Origin: JAFLUQ01 sp964537995
GTDB taxonomy: Bacteria > Bacillota > Clostridia > UMGS1883
Direction of reading: 5' to 3'
DNA: 17,702 nt
Assembly (NCBI GenBank): GCA_964537995.1
Contig: CAZICW010000032.1
Coordinates: 1-17,702, forward strand
Position numbers and translations under genes: made by a program
Part shown: positions 8,128 through 16,202 of the stretch, in pieces
Numbering within the stretch: position 1 is the first letter of the stretch
How the letters are laid out: each line of letters begins with the position of its first letter
Notes under the pieces: generated by a model
Told to the model about the DNA's origin: nothing
What the model saw: the letters and a program-made list of their open reading frames with translations, nothing else
Database searches by the model: none

Positions 8128-8400
8128 TTAATATACGCTTACCTGCTTCTTATCTCTGCCCTTACGCTCAAACTTTACCCTGCCGTTTACAAGGGCATAA
8201 AGAGTGTCGTCGCTGCCGATTCCGACATTTGTGCCGGGATGGATTTTTGTCCCGCGCTGACGGACGAGAATGTTGCCCGCAAGCACCTCCTGACCGTCGG
8301 AACGCTTGGCGCCCAGACGCTTAGACTCGCTGTCACGACCGTTCTTGGTGGAACCGACGCCCTTTTTATGGGCAAACAACTGAATATTAAGTGCGAACAT
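8128..8400 (-). CDS. rpmA: 50S ribosomal protein L27 with cleavable N-terminal extension
   Basis: This 90-residue L27 stabilises tRNA at the peptidyl-transferase centre of the large ribosomal subunit. The core GVGSTKNGRDSESKRLGAK and RQRGTKIHPG are diagnostic. The N-terminus reads MFALNIQLFAHKKG. In Firmicutes such an extension, with an (I/L)Q-(L/F)-F-A type site, is removed by Prp after the Phe, leaving AHKKG as the functional end. The start at 8400 is chosen because the Shine-Dalgarno GAGAGGAG (8409-8416) lies just upstream; an earlier in-frame start at 8418 would overlap it. prp lies 28 nt upstream on the same transcript. The usual downstream neighbour obg is absent; a terminator follows instead. 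Confidence 0.97.
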   Translation of the reverse strand: MFALNIQLFAHKKGVGSTKNGRDSESKRLGAKRSDGQEVLAGNILVRQRGTKIHPGTNVGIGSDDTLYALVNGRVKFERKGRDKKQVSVY

Positions 8401-8428
8401 TATTTTCACTCCTCTCAAAAATTAAAGG

Positions 8429-8755
8429 TTAGTCATTCGGCTTGCCGCTTACGAGAAAAATATTTTTCTTATATTGCTTTGCCAGTTCGTTTACGGTGAG
8501 AAGCAGGCTGTTAAGTATTGCGTCCGCCGCGCTGTCGCGCTGTTCCGACAGACGGCAGTCCACGAACGCGTCATCCTGTTCATAGCTCACCTCGGCCAGT
8601 CCTTGATCTTCTATGCCTTTTATTGCCATCCAAAGCGCGGTTGAAACCGCCGCGCACACGATGTCGAAGCCTTTCTCGGCATAGCCGGAATGTCCCTTGA
8701 TTGCAAGCCTTGTGACTTTGTCGCCTTTGCCGCGATAAATAGCGAATTTAATCAT
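8429..8755 (-). CDS. prp: Prp cysteine protease that matures L27
   Basis: This 108-residue protein is of the YsxB/Prp family. Prp is the protease that removes the L27 N-terminal extension, which is needed for working ribosomes in Firmicutes. The catalytic pair is visible as H22 (in KGHSGYAEKGFD) and C34 (in DIVCAAVS), the positions known for the family. The gene starts 4 nt after the rplU stop without a strong Shine-Dalgarno, so its translation is probably coupled to rplU. It precedes rpmA, giving the canonical order rplU-prp-rpmA in which protease and substrate are co-expressed. Confidence 0.93.
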   Translation of the reverse strand: MIKFAIYRGKGDKVTRLAIKGHSGYAEKGFDIVCAAVSTALWMAIKGIEDQGLAEVSYEQDDAFVDCRLSEQRDSAADAILNSLLLTVNELAKQYKKNIFLVSGKPND

Positions 8756-8759
8756 GGCT

Positions 8760-9074
8760 TTACGCGTTTATGGCCGTAATTTCGACCTTGGTATAGGGCT
8801 GACGGTGACCGGTCTTGTTTCTGTAGCCCTTTTTGGGCTTCATCTTGAAAACATAAATTTTTTTGTTTTTGCCCTGACCCAGCACCTTGCCGCTTACGCT
8901 TGCGCCCTCAACAGTGGGAGTACCCGCCTTAAAGCCGTCATTATCATCGGCTACGGCAAGAACCTCGCTGAAGGTTACGTCGGACTGAACCTCGGCATCA
9001 AGCTTTTCAACGAAAACAACGTCGCCTACCTTAACCTGATACTGCTTTCCGCCCGTCTTGATTACTGCGTACAT
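8760..9074 (-). CDS. rplU: 50S ribosomal protein L21
   Basis: This 104-residue L21 binds 23S rRNA in the large subunit. It opens MYAVIKTGGKQYQVKVGD and contains KKIYVFKMKPKKGYRNKTGHRQ, both typical of the family. The ATG at 9074 is preferred over an in-frame GTG at 9083, because that GTG is part of the Shine-Dalgarno GGGAGGTG (9081-9088), which is ideally spaced from the ATG. It is the first gene of the rplU-prp-rpmA operon, with its own promoter and a leader hairpin. Confidence 0.97.
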   Translation of the reverse strand: MYAVIKTGGKQYQVKVGDVVFVEKLDAEVQSDVTFSEVLAVADDNDGFKAGTPTVEGASVSGKVLGQGKNKKIYVFKMKPKKGYRNKTGHRQPYTKVEITAINA

Positions 9075-9092
9075 TTGTTGCACCTCCCGTTT

Positions 9093-9145
9093 TTACAGAC
9101 TCGCTATTAAGGCGTCCGACACACGGACTTGAGAGCCTTTTCTAT
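9093..9145 (-). promoter_or_regulatory. L21-leader-like RNA element
   Basis: On the minus strand an outer stem AAGGC/GCCTT (plus positions 9135-9139 and 9109-9113) encloses an inner hairpin TCCG-tgtgt-CGGA, followed by a single-stranded stretch and the Shine-Dalgarno. Position and shape fit the L21 leader of Firmicutes, a proposed autoregulatory site for a ribosomal protein. I judge this by eye only. Confidence 0.55.
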
Positions 9146-9159
9146 GCGGTTACTAAAAT

Positions 9160-9188
9160 ATAGTACCATAGATTTCGCCGAATGTCAA
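9160..9188 (-). promoter_or_regulatory. Promoter of rplU-prp-rpmA
   Basis: On the minus strand a perfect -35 TTGACA (plus 9183-9188), a 17-bp spacer and -10 TACTAT (plus 9160-9165). The -35 lies only 37 bp beyond the stop of the upstream SLH gene. Confidence 0.88.
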
Positions 9189-9225
9189 GAGTTTTTTTGA
9201 GATTTTTGCGCACGGTTCGATTTAA

Positions 9226-10344
9226 CTATTTAACAAGCTTGATGTGGATTATAACGCTTTCGAGCAGCACGGCGGCTTCGGCGCGGGTCATTTCCTTTGA
9301 GGGATTCAGCATACCCTTGTCGTCGCCCTTCATAAGTCTTGCGCCGACGATTGCCGTCATAGAGGGAACCGCGTAGCCGCTTATCTCATCACTGTCGGGA
9401 AAGGCGGCAAGAACGGAGGAATCGTAGGTCTTAATCTTGTTTTTGTACTTGAGCGCACGGTATACAAAGGCGCTTATATCCTGACGGGTCACGGTCGCGT
9501 CAGGATTGAAATTCCCGTCTTCGCCGCCGAGAGCAATGCCTGCCGCCTTTGCCGCCGCAAGCTCCTCCGCAAAGGGATAATCCTCGGGAACATCGGGAAA
9601 CAGATCCCCGCTCCCCTCAATTTTTGCGCTGCGGACAAGCATAGCCGTGAATTCGCCGCGAGTGACGCTTTTGTCAGGCTCGAAACTCTCTTCGGCAATT
9701 CCGTCCAGCACGCCCAGCCGAGACAGCGCGCCGACGGCTATTTCCGCCCATTCATGGTCGTCCATGTCGTCATAGGGTGTTGCTTTCTTTTTTTCGGAAA
9801 TTATGACAACGCTGTCGCTGCCGCTGTTTTCGCTTATCTCGGTTTCAAAGCTCTCGACAGTGAAGTCGTAATCGTACTTATCTCCGCTCCCGCTTGCGCG
9901 TCCGAGAAAGAAATCCGCATCCTCGGAGGAAGCGTGACCAAGCCTTACGCTGAAGCTGCCGGCCTTTTTTGCCTTGAACAGCAACGAGCATATAAGGGCA
10001 TCATCGCTTCCGCTTAAATGAGCAATGTCAGCCGCGTCAAACTGAAAGACGCCGCTCTCGTTGCTGAACTCATTCCAGACTATGCTGAAGCCGTCGTCCT
10101 TATATACGGGAGCCACAAGCTCCGCCGTTTCAAAATCGAAGCTGCCGACGACGCTGTATGTCAAATATTTGTCAAAATTGCCGTCGAGCATGATTTTAAC
10201 CAAAAACTGATCCCCGACCTCAATGCTTTCGTTGTCGCATACGGCAACAACCCTCAAATCCGCGCCGCTTTCAACCTCCGCGCCCATGGCGGCGGGAACG
10301 GAAAGCAGGCAGACGGCAAGAATAAGTGACAGGATTTTTTTCAT
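9226..10344 (-). CDS. Secreted cohesin-like protein with three C-terminal SLH modules (SLH protein B)
   Basis: The product is 372 residues. The signal peptide MKKILSLILAVCLLSVPAAMG is followed by a beta-rich domain at about 29-155 that reads like a cohesin/CBM-type fold (IEVGDQFLVKIMLDG near its start, then SLLFKAKKAGSFSV). A linker leads to three SLH modules at about 191-241, 249-300 and 313-368, with TRGE, TRQD and TRAE motifs. SLH modules bind pyruvylated secondary wall polymers and hold proteins on the cell surface. The ATG at 10344 is chosen because GGGGG (10353-10357) is 8 nt upstream; an ATG at 10359 overlapping the purL stop would use codons of that Shine-Dalgarno. It is the last gene of the SLH-radC-purL-SLH run. 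The cohesin assignment is tentative, and no dockerin partner is visible nearby. Confidence 0.85.
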   Translation of the reverse strand: MKKILSLILAVCLLSVPAAMGAEVESGADLRVVAVCDNESIEVGDQFLVKIMLDGNFDKYLTYSVVGSFDFETAELVAPVYKDDGFSIVWNEFSNESGVFQFDAADIAHLSGSDDALICSLLFKAKKAGSFSVRLGHASSEDADFFLGRASGSGDKYDYDFTVESFETEISENSGSDSVVIISEKKKATPYDDMDDHEWAEIAVGALSRLGVLDGIAEESFEPDKSVTRGEFTAMLVRSAKIEGSGDLFPDVPEDYPFAEELAAAKAAGIALGGEDGNFNPDATVTRQDISAFVYRALKYKNKIKTYDSSVLAAFPDSDEISGYAVPSMTAIVGARLMKGDDKGMLNPSKEMTRAEAAVLLESVIIHIKLVK

Positions 10345-10358
10345 TTTTGTTTCCCCCA

Positions 10359-13300
10359 TTATTTAAAGTAGTCAACGCCGCTCTCAAAAATCAGCTGATC
10401 CTTGTCCATGGCGATGTTTTTCGCGACAAAGTTCCCTTTGCGTTCGCTGTGTCCCATTTTCCCGAGAATACGTCCGTCGGGACTTGTTATACCCTCAATT
10501 GCGTCAATGCTGCCGTTGGGATTGAAGGCAATATTGTGGGTGGGTTTGCCGTCAAGGTCAACATATCGGGTGGCAATCTGACCGTTGCTTCTGAGCTTTT
10601 CAAGCAGCTCGCCGCTTGCGACAAAGCGTCCCTCTCCGTGCGACACCGGTACGGCGTACACTCCGCCAAGCTCCGCTCTGCCAAACCACGGGCTGAGCTT
10701 GCTGACAACCTTTGTATAGGTCATTTGCGACACATGGCGACCGATATTGTTGAACGTCAGCGTCGGGCATGATTCGTCTATATCACGGATTTCTCCGAAG
10801 GGCAGAAGTCCGAGCTTGACAAGCGCCTGAAAGCCGTTGCAGATGCCGAGAATAAGGCCTCCGCGATCGTTTAAAAGCCTCATTGCGGCTTCGCGGACAC
10901 GGGGATTGCGGAAAGCGGTTGCAATGAATTTTCCGCTTCCGTCAGGCTCGTCGCCGCCGCTGAATCCGCCGGGGAACATTATAATCTGACTTTGATCTAT
11001 TTTTTCGGCAAAGGCACGGAGCGATTCCTCAACGCGCTGCTGAGAGAGGTTATTGAAAATACATATCTCGGTTTCCGCGCCCGCCTTGATAAACTGTCGC
11101 GCGCTGTCATATTCGCAGTTTGTGCCCGGGAAAACGGGAATGAATACCTTCGGCTTTGCGGTTCTGCTATGCGCGATATGCACGGCATTGCCGGAGTGGA
11201 GATAATCGTCGAGGGGAGCTTGCTCCTCCCGCGCTTTGGTGGGGAATATTCTTTCCAACGGAGAAGTCCAAGCCTCAAGCACTTTTTCGAGCGGGATTTC
11301 GGTTCCGTTTACCGTGATTGAGCTGCCGCCGGTTGTTCCGAGTACAATTCCGCCAAGCTCCGCGAACAGACCGCTGTCATCGGTTTCAACGATAAGTCCG
11401 CCCGTATTCGGGGCGAAAAGGTCGCCGCTGTAGTCTATTTTTGCTCCGATTTTATTTCCGAACGCCATCTTGCTTATCGCTTCGCAAATTCCGCCCATTT
11501 TCAGCGCCGCCGCGGAAAGCACCCTGCCGCCGCCGGCAGCCTTATACATCGCGGAATAGTTTTTGTGGAGGGCATGGAAATCGGGAGTTCCGTCATTTAG
11601 GCGGTTTAGCGGAAGATAGACAATGAAACTGCCTTCCTTTTTAAATTCCGGCGAAAGTATGCGCCCCGCGTCTTCAACGGCTATCGCAAACGAAACAAGC
11701 GTCGGCGGAACATCCATATCGCCGAACGAGCCGCTCATGGAGTCCTTTCCTCCGATTGCCGCCGTACCTATTTGGAGCTGTGCCGTATAAGCGCCCAGAA
11801 GCGCCGCGAAGGGCTTTCCCCAGCGTTTCGGATCGGAGCCGAGCCGTTCAAAATATTCTTGGAACGTAAGGCGCGCTTTGCTGTAGTCAGCGCCCATAGC
11901 CGCTATCTTGGAAATTGATTCCACAACCGCGTATATTGCGCCGTGATAGGGGCTTTTTTCCGTCAAATACGGATTATAGCCGTATGCCATAACGGTGGCG
12001 GTGGAGGTTTCACCTTCGCTGAGCGGGAGCTTTGCGGCCATACCTTCCGCGGGCGTGAGCTGATATTTTCCGCCGAAGGGCATAAGCACGGTGCTTGCGC
12101 CTATAGAGCTGTCAAAGCGTTCGGAAAGTCCCTTTTGACTGCAAACATTCAGATCGGAAACGGTTTCAAGCCATTTTTTTTCGACGTCATCGGTTACTGT
12201 TTCGGGAAAAAGCTCGTCCGCGGGAGCTTCGGCATATATTTTGGCGTGCTTCTCGGCCCCGTTTGTATTCAAAAAATCGCGGCTTATGTCAACTATTGCT
12301 TTGCCGCGCCACCTCATGCGCAGACGGTTGGTGTCCGTAACCTCTGCGACAACGGCTGCTTCAAGGTTTTCCTTGTTCGCTTCGGCGATAAATTTGTCCG
12401 CGTCAGCCGCGTTAACCACTACCGCCATTCTTTCCTGACTTTCGCTTATTGCAAGCTCGGTTCCGTCAAGACCTTCATATTTTTTCGCAACGGCGTCGAG
12501 ATTTATATCCAATCCGTCAGCAAGCTCACCTATGGCGACGCTGACGCCGCCGGCGCCGAAATCATTGCAGCGCTTTATCATACGGGTTACGGCGCCGTTT
12601 CTGAACAGACGCTGGAGCTTGCGTTCCTCGGGGGGATTACCCTTCTGAACCTCGGCGCCGCAGCTTTCAAGCGAATTGACATTGTGCGCCTTGGAGGAGC
12701 CTGTGGCTCCGCCGCAGCCGTCGCGGCCCGTGCGTCCGCCGAGCAGGATTACCATATCGCCCTTTTCGGGAGCCTTGCGTATAACGTGATCCTTTGGAGC
12801 CGCGCCGACAACCGCGCCGATTTCCATGCGCTTCGCCACATATCCGGGGTGGTAAATTTCCGCGACCTGCCCCGTAGCAAGCCCTATCTGGTTACCGTAG
12901 GAGCTGTAGCCCGCAGCGGCGGTGCGGGTAATTTTCCGCTGCGGAAGCTTGCCGGGAAGAGTGTCCTTTACGGGAGTGCGCGGATCACCGCTACCCGTTA
13001 CTCTCATAGCCTGATAGACATAGCTTCTGCCCGAAAGAGGGTCGCGTATGGCTCCGCCCAAACAGGTGGCGGCTCCGCCGAACGGCTCAATTTCCGTGGG
13101 ATGGTTATGGGTTTCGTTCTTGAACATTACCAACCACGGTTCGGGCTTCCCGTTTATGTCGGCGGTTATATTTATCGAGCAGGCGTTTATTTCCTCGCTT
13201 TCGTCCAAATCGTCAAGCTTGCCCGCCGCCTTAAGCTCCTTCATGGCTATGGTTGCCAAATCCATAAGGCACATATTTTTCTTTTTGCCTGTGTAAAGAG

Positions 13301-14075
13301 CTTTTCTCGCGTCAAGGTAGTGACCGAACGACTGCTTCAGCGCCGTAAAGCCGTCATCAATTTCCACTTCGTCAAAAATTGTCGTAAAGGTTGTATGGCG
13401 GCAGTGATCGGACCAATATGTATCGATTACGCGCATTTCCGTAAATGTGGGATTGCGATGCTCGACGCTTTTAAAATATTCGCGGCAGAACCGAAGATCA
13501 TCCATATCCATTGCAAAGCCCATTTTTGCCGAGAGGGCTTCAAGCTCGCCGTCACCGCCGTCAATAAATCCCCTGACCTCGGCGACGTCGGGAGGCACAT
13601 CCGCTTGCATGGCAAGGCTTTCGGGCTTTTCCATATCCGCCTCGTGAGCCTCGACGGGGTTGATTACATATTTTTTTATACGCTCAATGTCGCCAAGCGA
13701 TACCCTTCCTTTAAAAATTATCAGCTTTGCCGCGCGGACGACGGGTTTTTCACCCGTTGTCAAAATTTGGACACAAACCGCCGCGCTGTCCGCGCGCTGG
13801 TCATACTGCCCCGGAAGCAGCTCGTAGGCTATCACGTTCTCGTCCTCGGCTATGTCTATGCTTTCATCAAACGCGTAGTCCACGGGCGGCTCCGAAAAAA
13901 CCAGACTGCGGGCGGCGGAATATTCCTCGTCGGTTATGCCCTCGATGTCGTAGCGGTTTACCACGCGCAGAGCCTCCAGCCCTTCAATCATAAGTGTGTG
14001 CCGAAGGTCGTGAAGAAGCCCCTTCGCTTCAACGTCAAAGCCCGGCTTTTTTTCAACAAAGATGCGTTTGCTCAT
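10359..14075 (-). CDS. purL: Phosphoribosylformylglycinamidine synthase (single-chain)
   Basis: This 1238-residue cytoplasmic enzyme catalyses step four of de novo purine synthesis: FGAR + glutamine + ATP to FGAM. The length fits the single-polypeptide form used by clostridia rather than the PurL/PurQ/PurS complex of bacilli. Visible marks are DTYWSDHCRHTTF and NETHNHPTEIEPFGGAATC in the synthase half. The C-terminal class I glutaminase (from about residue 975) has FPGTNCE, nucleophile C1079 in GICNGFQ, and H1146 with E1148 in SHGEGRF. The start has GGAGGA (14083-14088) 7 nt upstream. No other pur gene and no purine riboswitch or PurR-type site is visible. It follows radC by 23 nt and precedes an SLH gene, an unusual setting. 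Confidence 0.96.
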   Translation of the reverse strand: MSKRIFVEKKPGFDVEAKGLLHDLRHTLMIEGLEALRVVNRYDIEGITDEEYSAARSLVFSEPPVDYAFDESIDIAEDENVIAYELLPGQYDQRADSAAVCVQILTTGEKPVVRAAKLIIFKGRVSLGDIERIKKYVINPVEAHEADMEKPESLAMQADVPPDVAEVRGFIDGGDGELEALSAKMGFAMDMDDLRFCREYFKSVEHRNPTFTEMRVIDTYWSDHCRHTTFTTIFDEVEIDDGFTALKQSFGHYLDARKALYTGKKKNMCLMDLATIAMKELKAAGKLDDLDESEEINACSINITADINGKPEPWLVMFKNETHNHPTEIEPFGGAATCLGGAIRDPLSGRSYVYQAMRVTGSGDPRTPVKDTLPGKLPQRKITRTAAAGYSSYGNQIGLATGQVAEIYHPGYVAKRMEIGAVVGAAPKDHVIRKAPEKGDMVILLGGRTGRDGCGGATGSSKAHNVNSLESCGAEVQKGNPPEERKLQRLFRNGAVTRMIKRCNDFGAGGVSVAIGELADGLDINLDAVAKKYEGLDGTELAISESQERMAVVVNAADADKFIAEANKENLEAAVVAEVTDTNRLRMRWRGKAIVDISRDFLNTNGAEKHAKIYAEAPADELFPETVTDDVEKKWLETVSDLNVCSQKGLSERFDSSIGASTVLMPFGGKYQLTPAEGMAAKLPLSEGETSTATVMAYGYNPYLTEKSPYHGAIYAVVESISKIAAMGADYSKARLTFQEYFERLGSDPKRWGKPFAALLGAYTAQLQIGTAAIGGKDSMSGSFGDMDVPPTLVSFAIAVEDAGRILSPEFKKEGSFIVYLPLNRLNDGTPDFHALHKNYSAMYKAAGGGRVLSAAALKMGGICEAISKMAFGNKIGAKIDYSGDLFAPNTGGLIVETDDSGLFAELGGIVLGTTGGSSITVNGTEIPLEKVLEAWTSPLERIFPTKAREEQAPLDDYLHSGNAVHIAHSRTAKPKVFIPVFPGTNCEYDSARQFIKAGAETEICIFNNLSQQRVEESLRAFAEKIDQSQIIMFPGGFSGGDEPDGSGKFIATAFRNPRVREAAMRLLNDRGGLILGICNGFQALVKLGLLPFGEIRDIDESCPTLTFNNIGRHVSQMTYTKVVSKLSPWFGRAELGGVYAVPVSHGEGRFVASGELLEKLRSNGQIATRYVDLDGKPTHNIAFNPNGSIDAIEGITSPDGRILGKMGHSERKGNFVAKNIAMDKDQLIFESGVDYFK

Positions 14076-14098
14076 GTCAGAATCCTCCGTCTAAGTAT

Positions 14099-14794
14099 TT
14101 AAATCGGCATAATGCCGTTTTCCGAAAAGCTGTAGTATTTTTCTCCCGAAACGATTATATGATCCGAAACCGTGATCCCGATTTGCCTCAGTCCGACACA
14201 TATACGCTTTGTGGTTTCCCTGTCCGCCTGAGAGGGAATGGGTTCGCCGGTGACGTGGTTGTGAGCTATGACAAGCATTTCGGCGCGATGGGCTATGGCA
14301 AATTCGGCAAGTCTGCGCATATGCACAGTGGTTTGAGAAACAATCCCCTTGTCCAGAATTTCAAAAGCCGTTTCCCGACGGCGCGAATCAAAAGCGGAAA
14401 CCGCGAAAACCTCATTTGCGTAAAACCCTATCCGCGAACACATATATTTTCCCATTTGCTCGCTGTTTTCTATGCGGACGTCTTCCTGAAACCGCTCCCG
14501 CACATAATACTGCGCTGCCTGAGGTATCAGCTTCAAAAATACGGCGGCGTTGTATCCGATACCGTCAACCTCCGTCAAGGAGCTGATGTCGGCGTCAAGC
14601 ACCCTGTCCAGCCGCCCGAATTTGTCGAGCAGCCTGTGCGCAAGCTCGTTCGTGTCTCTGTACGATATAACGTAAAAAAGTAAAAACTCAAGCACCTCGT
14701 GCGGAGCAAAGGAAGCCAGCCCCTCGGTTTCAAACCGAAGCCTTATCCGCCCGCGGTGACCGCTGTGTATGCTGTTCTTATCGCGCTCGCTCAT
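14099..14794 (-). CDS. radC: RadC family JAMM-domain protein
   Basis: The product is 231 residues. The N-terminal helical part has a helix-hairpin-helix-like VDGIGYNAA. The C-terminal JAMM/MPN+ domain has the metal motif H-N-H-x7-S-x2-D (AHNHVTGEPIPSQAD). Most RadC proteins have HNHPSG here; this one has HNHVTG, but the metal ligands are intact. The molecular role of RadC is unresolved; the old link to DNA repair is doubtful. Its ATG overlaps the stop of SLH protein A by 4 bp (ATGA at 14791-14794), so translation is probably coupled. purL follows after 23 nt. In many Firmicutes radC sits by mreB and maf, so this position is different. Confidence 0.9.
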   Translation of the reverse strand: MSERDKNSIHSGHRGRIRLRFETEGLASFAPHEVLEFLLFYVISYRDTNELAHRLLDKFGRLDRVLDADISSLTEVDGIGYNAAVFLKLIPQAAQYYVRERFQEDVRIENSEQMGKYMCSRIGFYANEVFAVSAFDSRRRETAFEILDKGIVSQTTVHMRRLAEFAIAHRAEMLVIAHNHVTGEPIPSQADRETTKRICVGLRQIGITVSDHIIVSGEKYYSFSENGIMPI

Positions 14795-16149
14795 AAGGCC
14801 TGTTTCAACCTGTACGCGCCGTAAATAAGGAAAGCGCTTTGCGCTCTTGTTGCTTTTTCAAAGGCGGAAAAGCCCATTTCATCGGTTATTATGCCGTTTG
14901 CCTTGAGAAGTCCGATCGCCGCGCGCGCGTATTCGGACGCCTCCGATTCATCGGTCGGACTGAATTTAAGTTCAATTTCCTTCATGCTGAGTACGCGGCT
15001 GACAATCAGAGCCGCATCCTGACAGATTATGCTGTCGTTCGGGCCGAAATTTTCTCCGTAGCCGCTGACAATGCCGTTGTTTGCGGCAATAAGAACGTAT
15101 TCCGAAAACCAGTCTTCGGCTGAAACGTCGCTGAACGAAGCTGTTCCCGTGCCGGTGAAGTCAAAGGCCTCGACAATCATTTTCACAAACTGCGCGCGCG
15201 TTACGTTTTCGGAGGGGGCAAACGTCCCGTCGCCCATGCCGCTCACTATTCCCGCCTTGGCAAGCGCGTTTATGCTTTCCGCGGCCCATGGGGCCGAATC
15301 AAGGTCGGAGAACATCTCATCCGAGGANNNNNNNNNNNNNNNNNNNNNNNNNNNNNNNNNNNNNNNNNNNNNNNNNNNNNNNNNNNNNNNNNNNNNNNNN
15401 NNNNNNNNNNNNNNNNNNNNNNNNNNNTTTTCTTCGGTCTTTTCTTCGCTGACGGAGCCGTTGCCCGAAGCGCCGGAGCTTACGGAGGCGGTTTTATCCG
15501 CCGGAGATATTGTTATGTTAAGCGTCGCATAGTTGTTCCCGCAGTATACCCATACAACGGCCTTTCCGGTTTTCTTGGCCGTTATCTCCGAGACGGAGGA
15601 GGAGGGACTTGCAATGGTAATTTTATCGCCGTCATCGGTCGTCCACTTGAATGTTGATTTTTCGCCCGTAACCGTAACGGTCGCGCTTTCGCCGACCTTC
15701 AGCTCAAGCTCTGTCTCGGAAATGGAAATGTCCGTTGCCGTTACGCTTGTTTTGCCGCCCGAAGAGCCTGTTGACGACGAACCCGTATGGTCAACGCGAT
15801 TCTCAACCACATCAATATAATAAATCGCCGACGCCGAGCCGCTTGCTACGCTGAGAACGTAGCTTCCGACCGCCCAGCTGCCGTTTATGCCGAGATAAAC
15901 GCCCTCCGCAAGCGTAGCTGACGTTATCGTATTCATATACTTGTAATTTCCGGACGAATCGGCAAACGAAATCAGAACGCCGTATGAGGGAGCGGTGCCG
16001 CAAATAAAAATTTCCTCCCCAAAGCCGTAGGAATCGTAAATTTCCTCCAGCTCCAGCTCGGCGGCAAGAGCCGACGGAGCAAACGAAAGCAGAAGCAAGA
16101 ACGCAAGCATAAGCGAAAGAATTTTTGTTTTTTTACAGCGTAATTGCAT
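14791..16149 (-). CDS. Secreted Ig-like protein with three C-terminal SLH modules (SLH protein A), interrupted by an assembly gap
   Basis: The signal peptide is about 1-30 (core LSLMLAFLLLLSF, cleavage after ALAA). A beta-rich domain at about 31-115 and a Ser/Gly linker precede a Big_2-like Ig domain at about 135-216 (ISISETELELKVGESATVTV). A Ser/Glu/Lys linker then runs into the 100-N gap. Beyond the gap are three SLH modules, the first two opening FSDLDSAPWAAESI and FSDVSAEDWFSEYV. Their binding motifs read TRAQ, ICQD and TRAQ, so the second is atypical. The true length is unknown, because 100 N is a placeholder; the two sides share a frame as written. The ATG at 16149 has AAGGAGG 8 nt upstream (16158-16164). 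It is the first gene of a run with radC, purL and SLH protein B. Likely a cell-surface structural or binding protein. Confidence 0.8.
   Translation of the reverse strand: MQLRCKKTKILSLMLAFLLLLSFAPSALAAELELEEIYDSYGFGEEIFICGTAPSYGVLISFADSSGNYKYMNTITSATLAEGVYLGINGSWAVGSYVLSVASGSASAIYYIDVVENRVDHTGSSSTGSSGGKTSVTATDISISETELELKVGESATVTVTGEKSTFKWTTDDGDKITIASPSSSVSEITAKKTGKAVVWVYCGNNYATLNITISPADKTASVSSGASGNGSVSEEKTEEXXXXXXXXXXXXXXXXXXXXXXXXXXXXXXXXXXSSDEMFSDLDSAPWAAESINALAKAGIVSGMGDGTFAPSENVTRAQFVKMIVEAFDFTGTGTASFSDVSAEDWFSEYVLIAANNGIVSGYGENFGPNDSIICQDAALIVSRVLSMKEIELKFSPTDESEASEYARAAIGLLKANGIITDEMGFSAFEKATRAQSAFLIYGAYRLKQAL
15328..15427. other. Assembly gap (100 N)
   Basis: Exactly 100 unknown bases. 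The number looks like a scaffolding placeholder rather than a measured length. The gap lies in the linker of SLH protein A, and the sequence at its right edge is a 12-bp tandem repeat. Confidence 0.97.
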
Positions 16150-16172
16150 ATTTTTTGCCTCCTTTTTAATTT

Positions 16173-16201
16173 AGTATAGCAGATTATTCTATTTTTGTAA
16201 A
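16173..16201 (-). promoter_or_regulatory. Promoter of the SLH-radC-purL-SLH run
   Basis: On the minus strand TTTACA (plus 16196-16201), a 17-bp spacer and TATACT (plus 16173-16178). It sits between the rnmV stop (16203) and the SLH protein A start, giving a short leader of about 20 nt. The AT-rich stretch here contrasts with the flanking genes. Confidence 0.78.
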
Positions 16202-16202
16202 G

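Noticed and set aside
11943..14102. A 719-codon open frame on the plus strand opposite purL
   Set aside because: It is the antisense shadow of a clearly conserved enzyme; it has no domain signature and reflects GC-rich codon structure.
15071..15532. Plus-strand open frame across the N gap
   Set aside because: Antisense to SLH protein A and only open because the unknown bases carry no stop codon.
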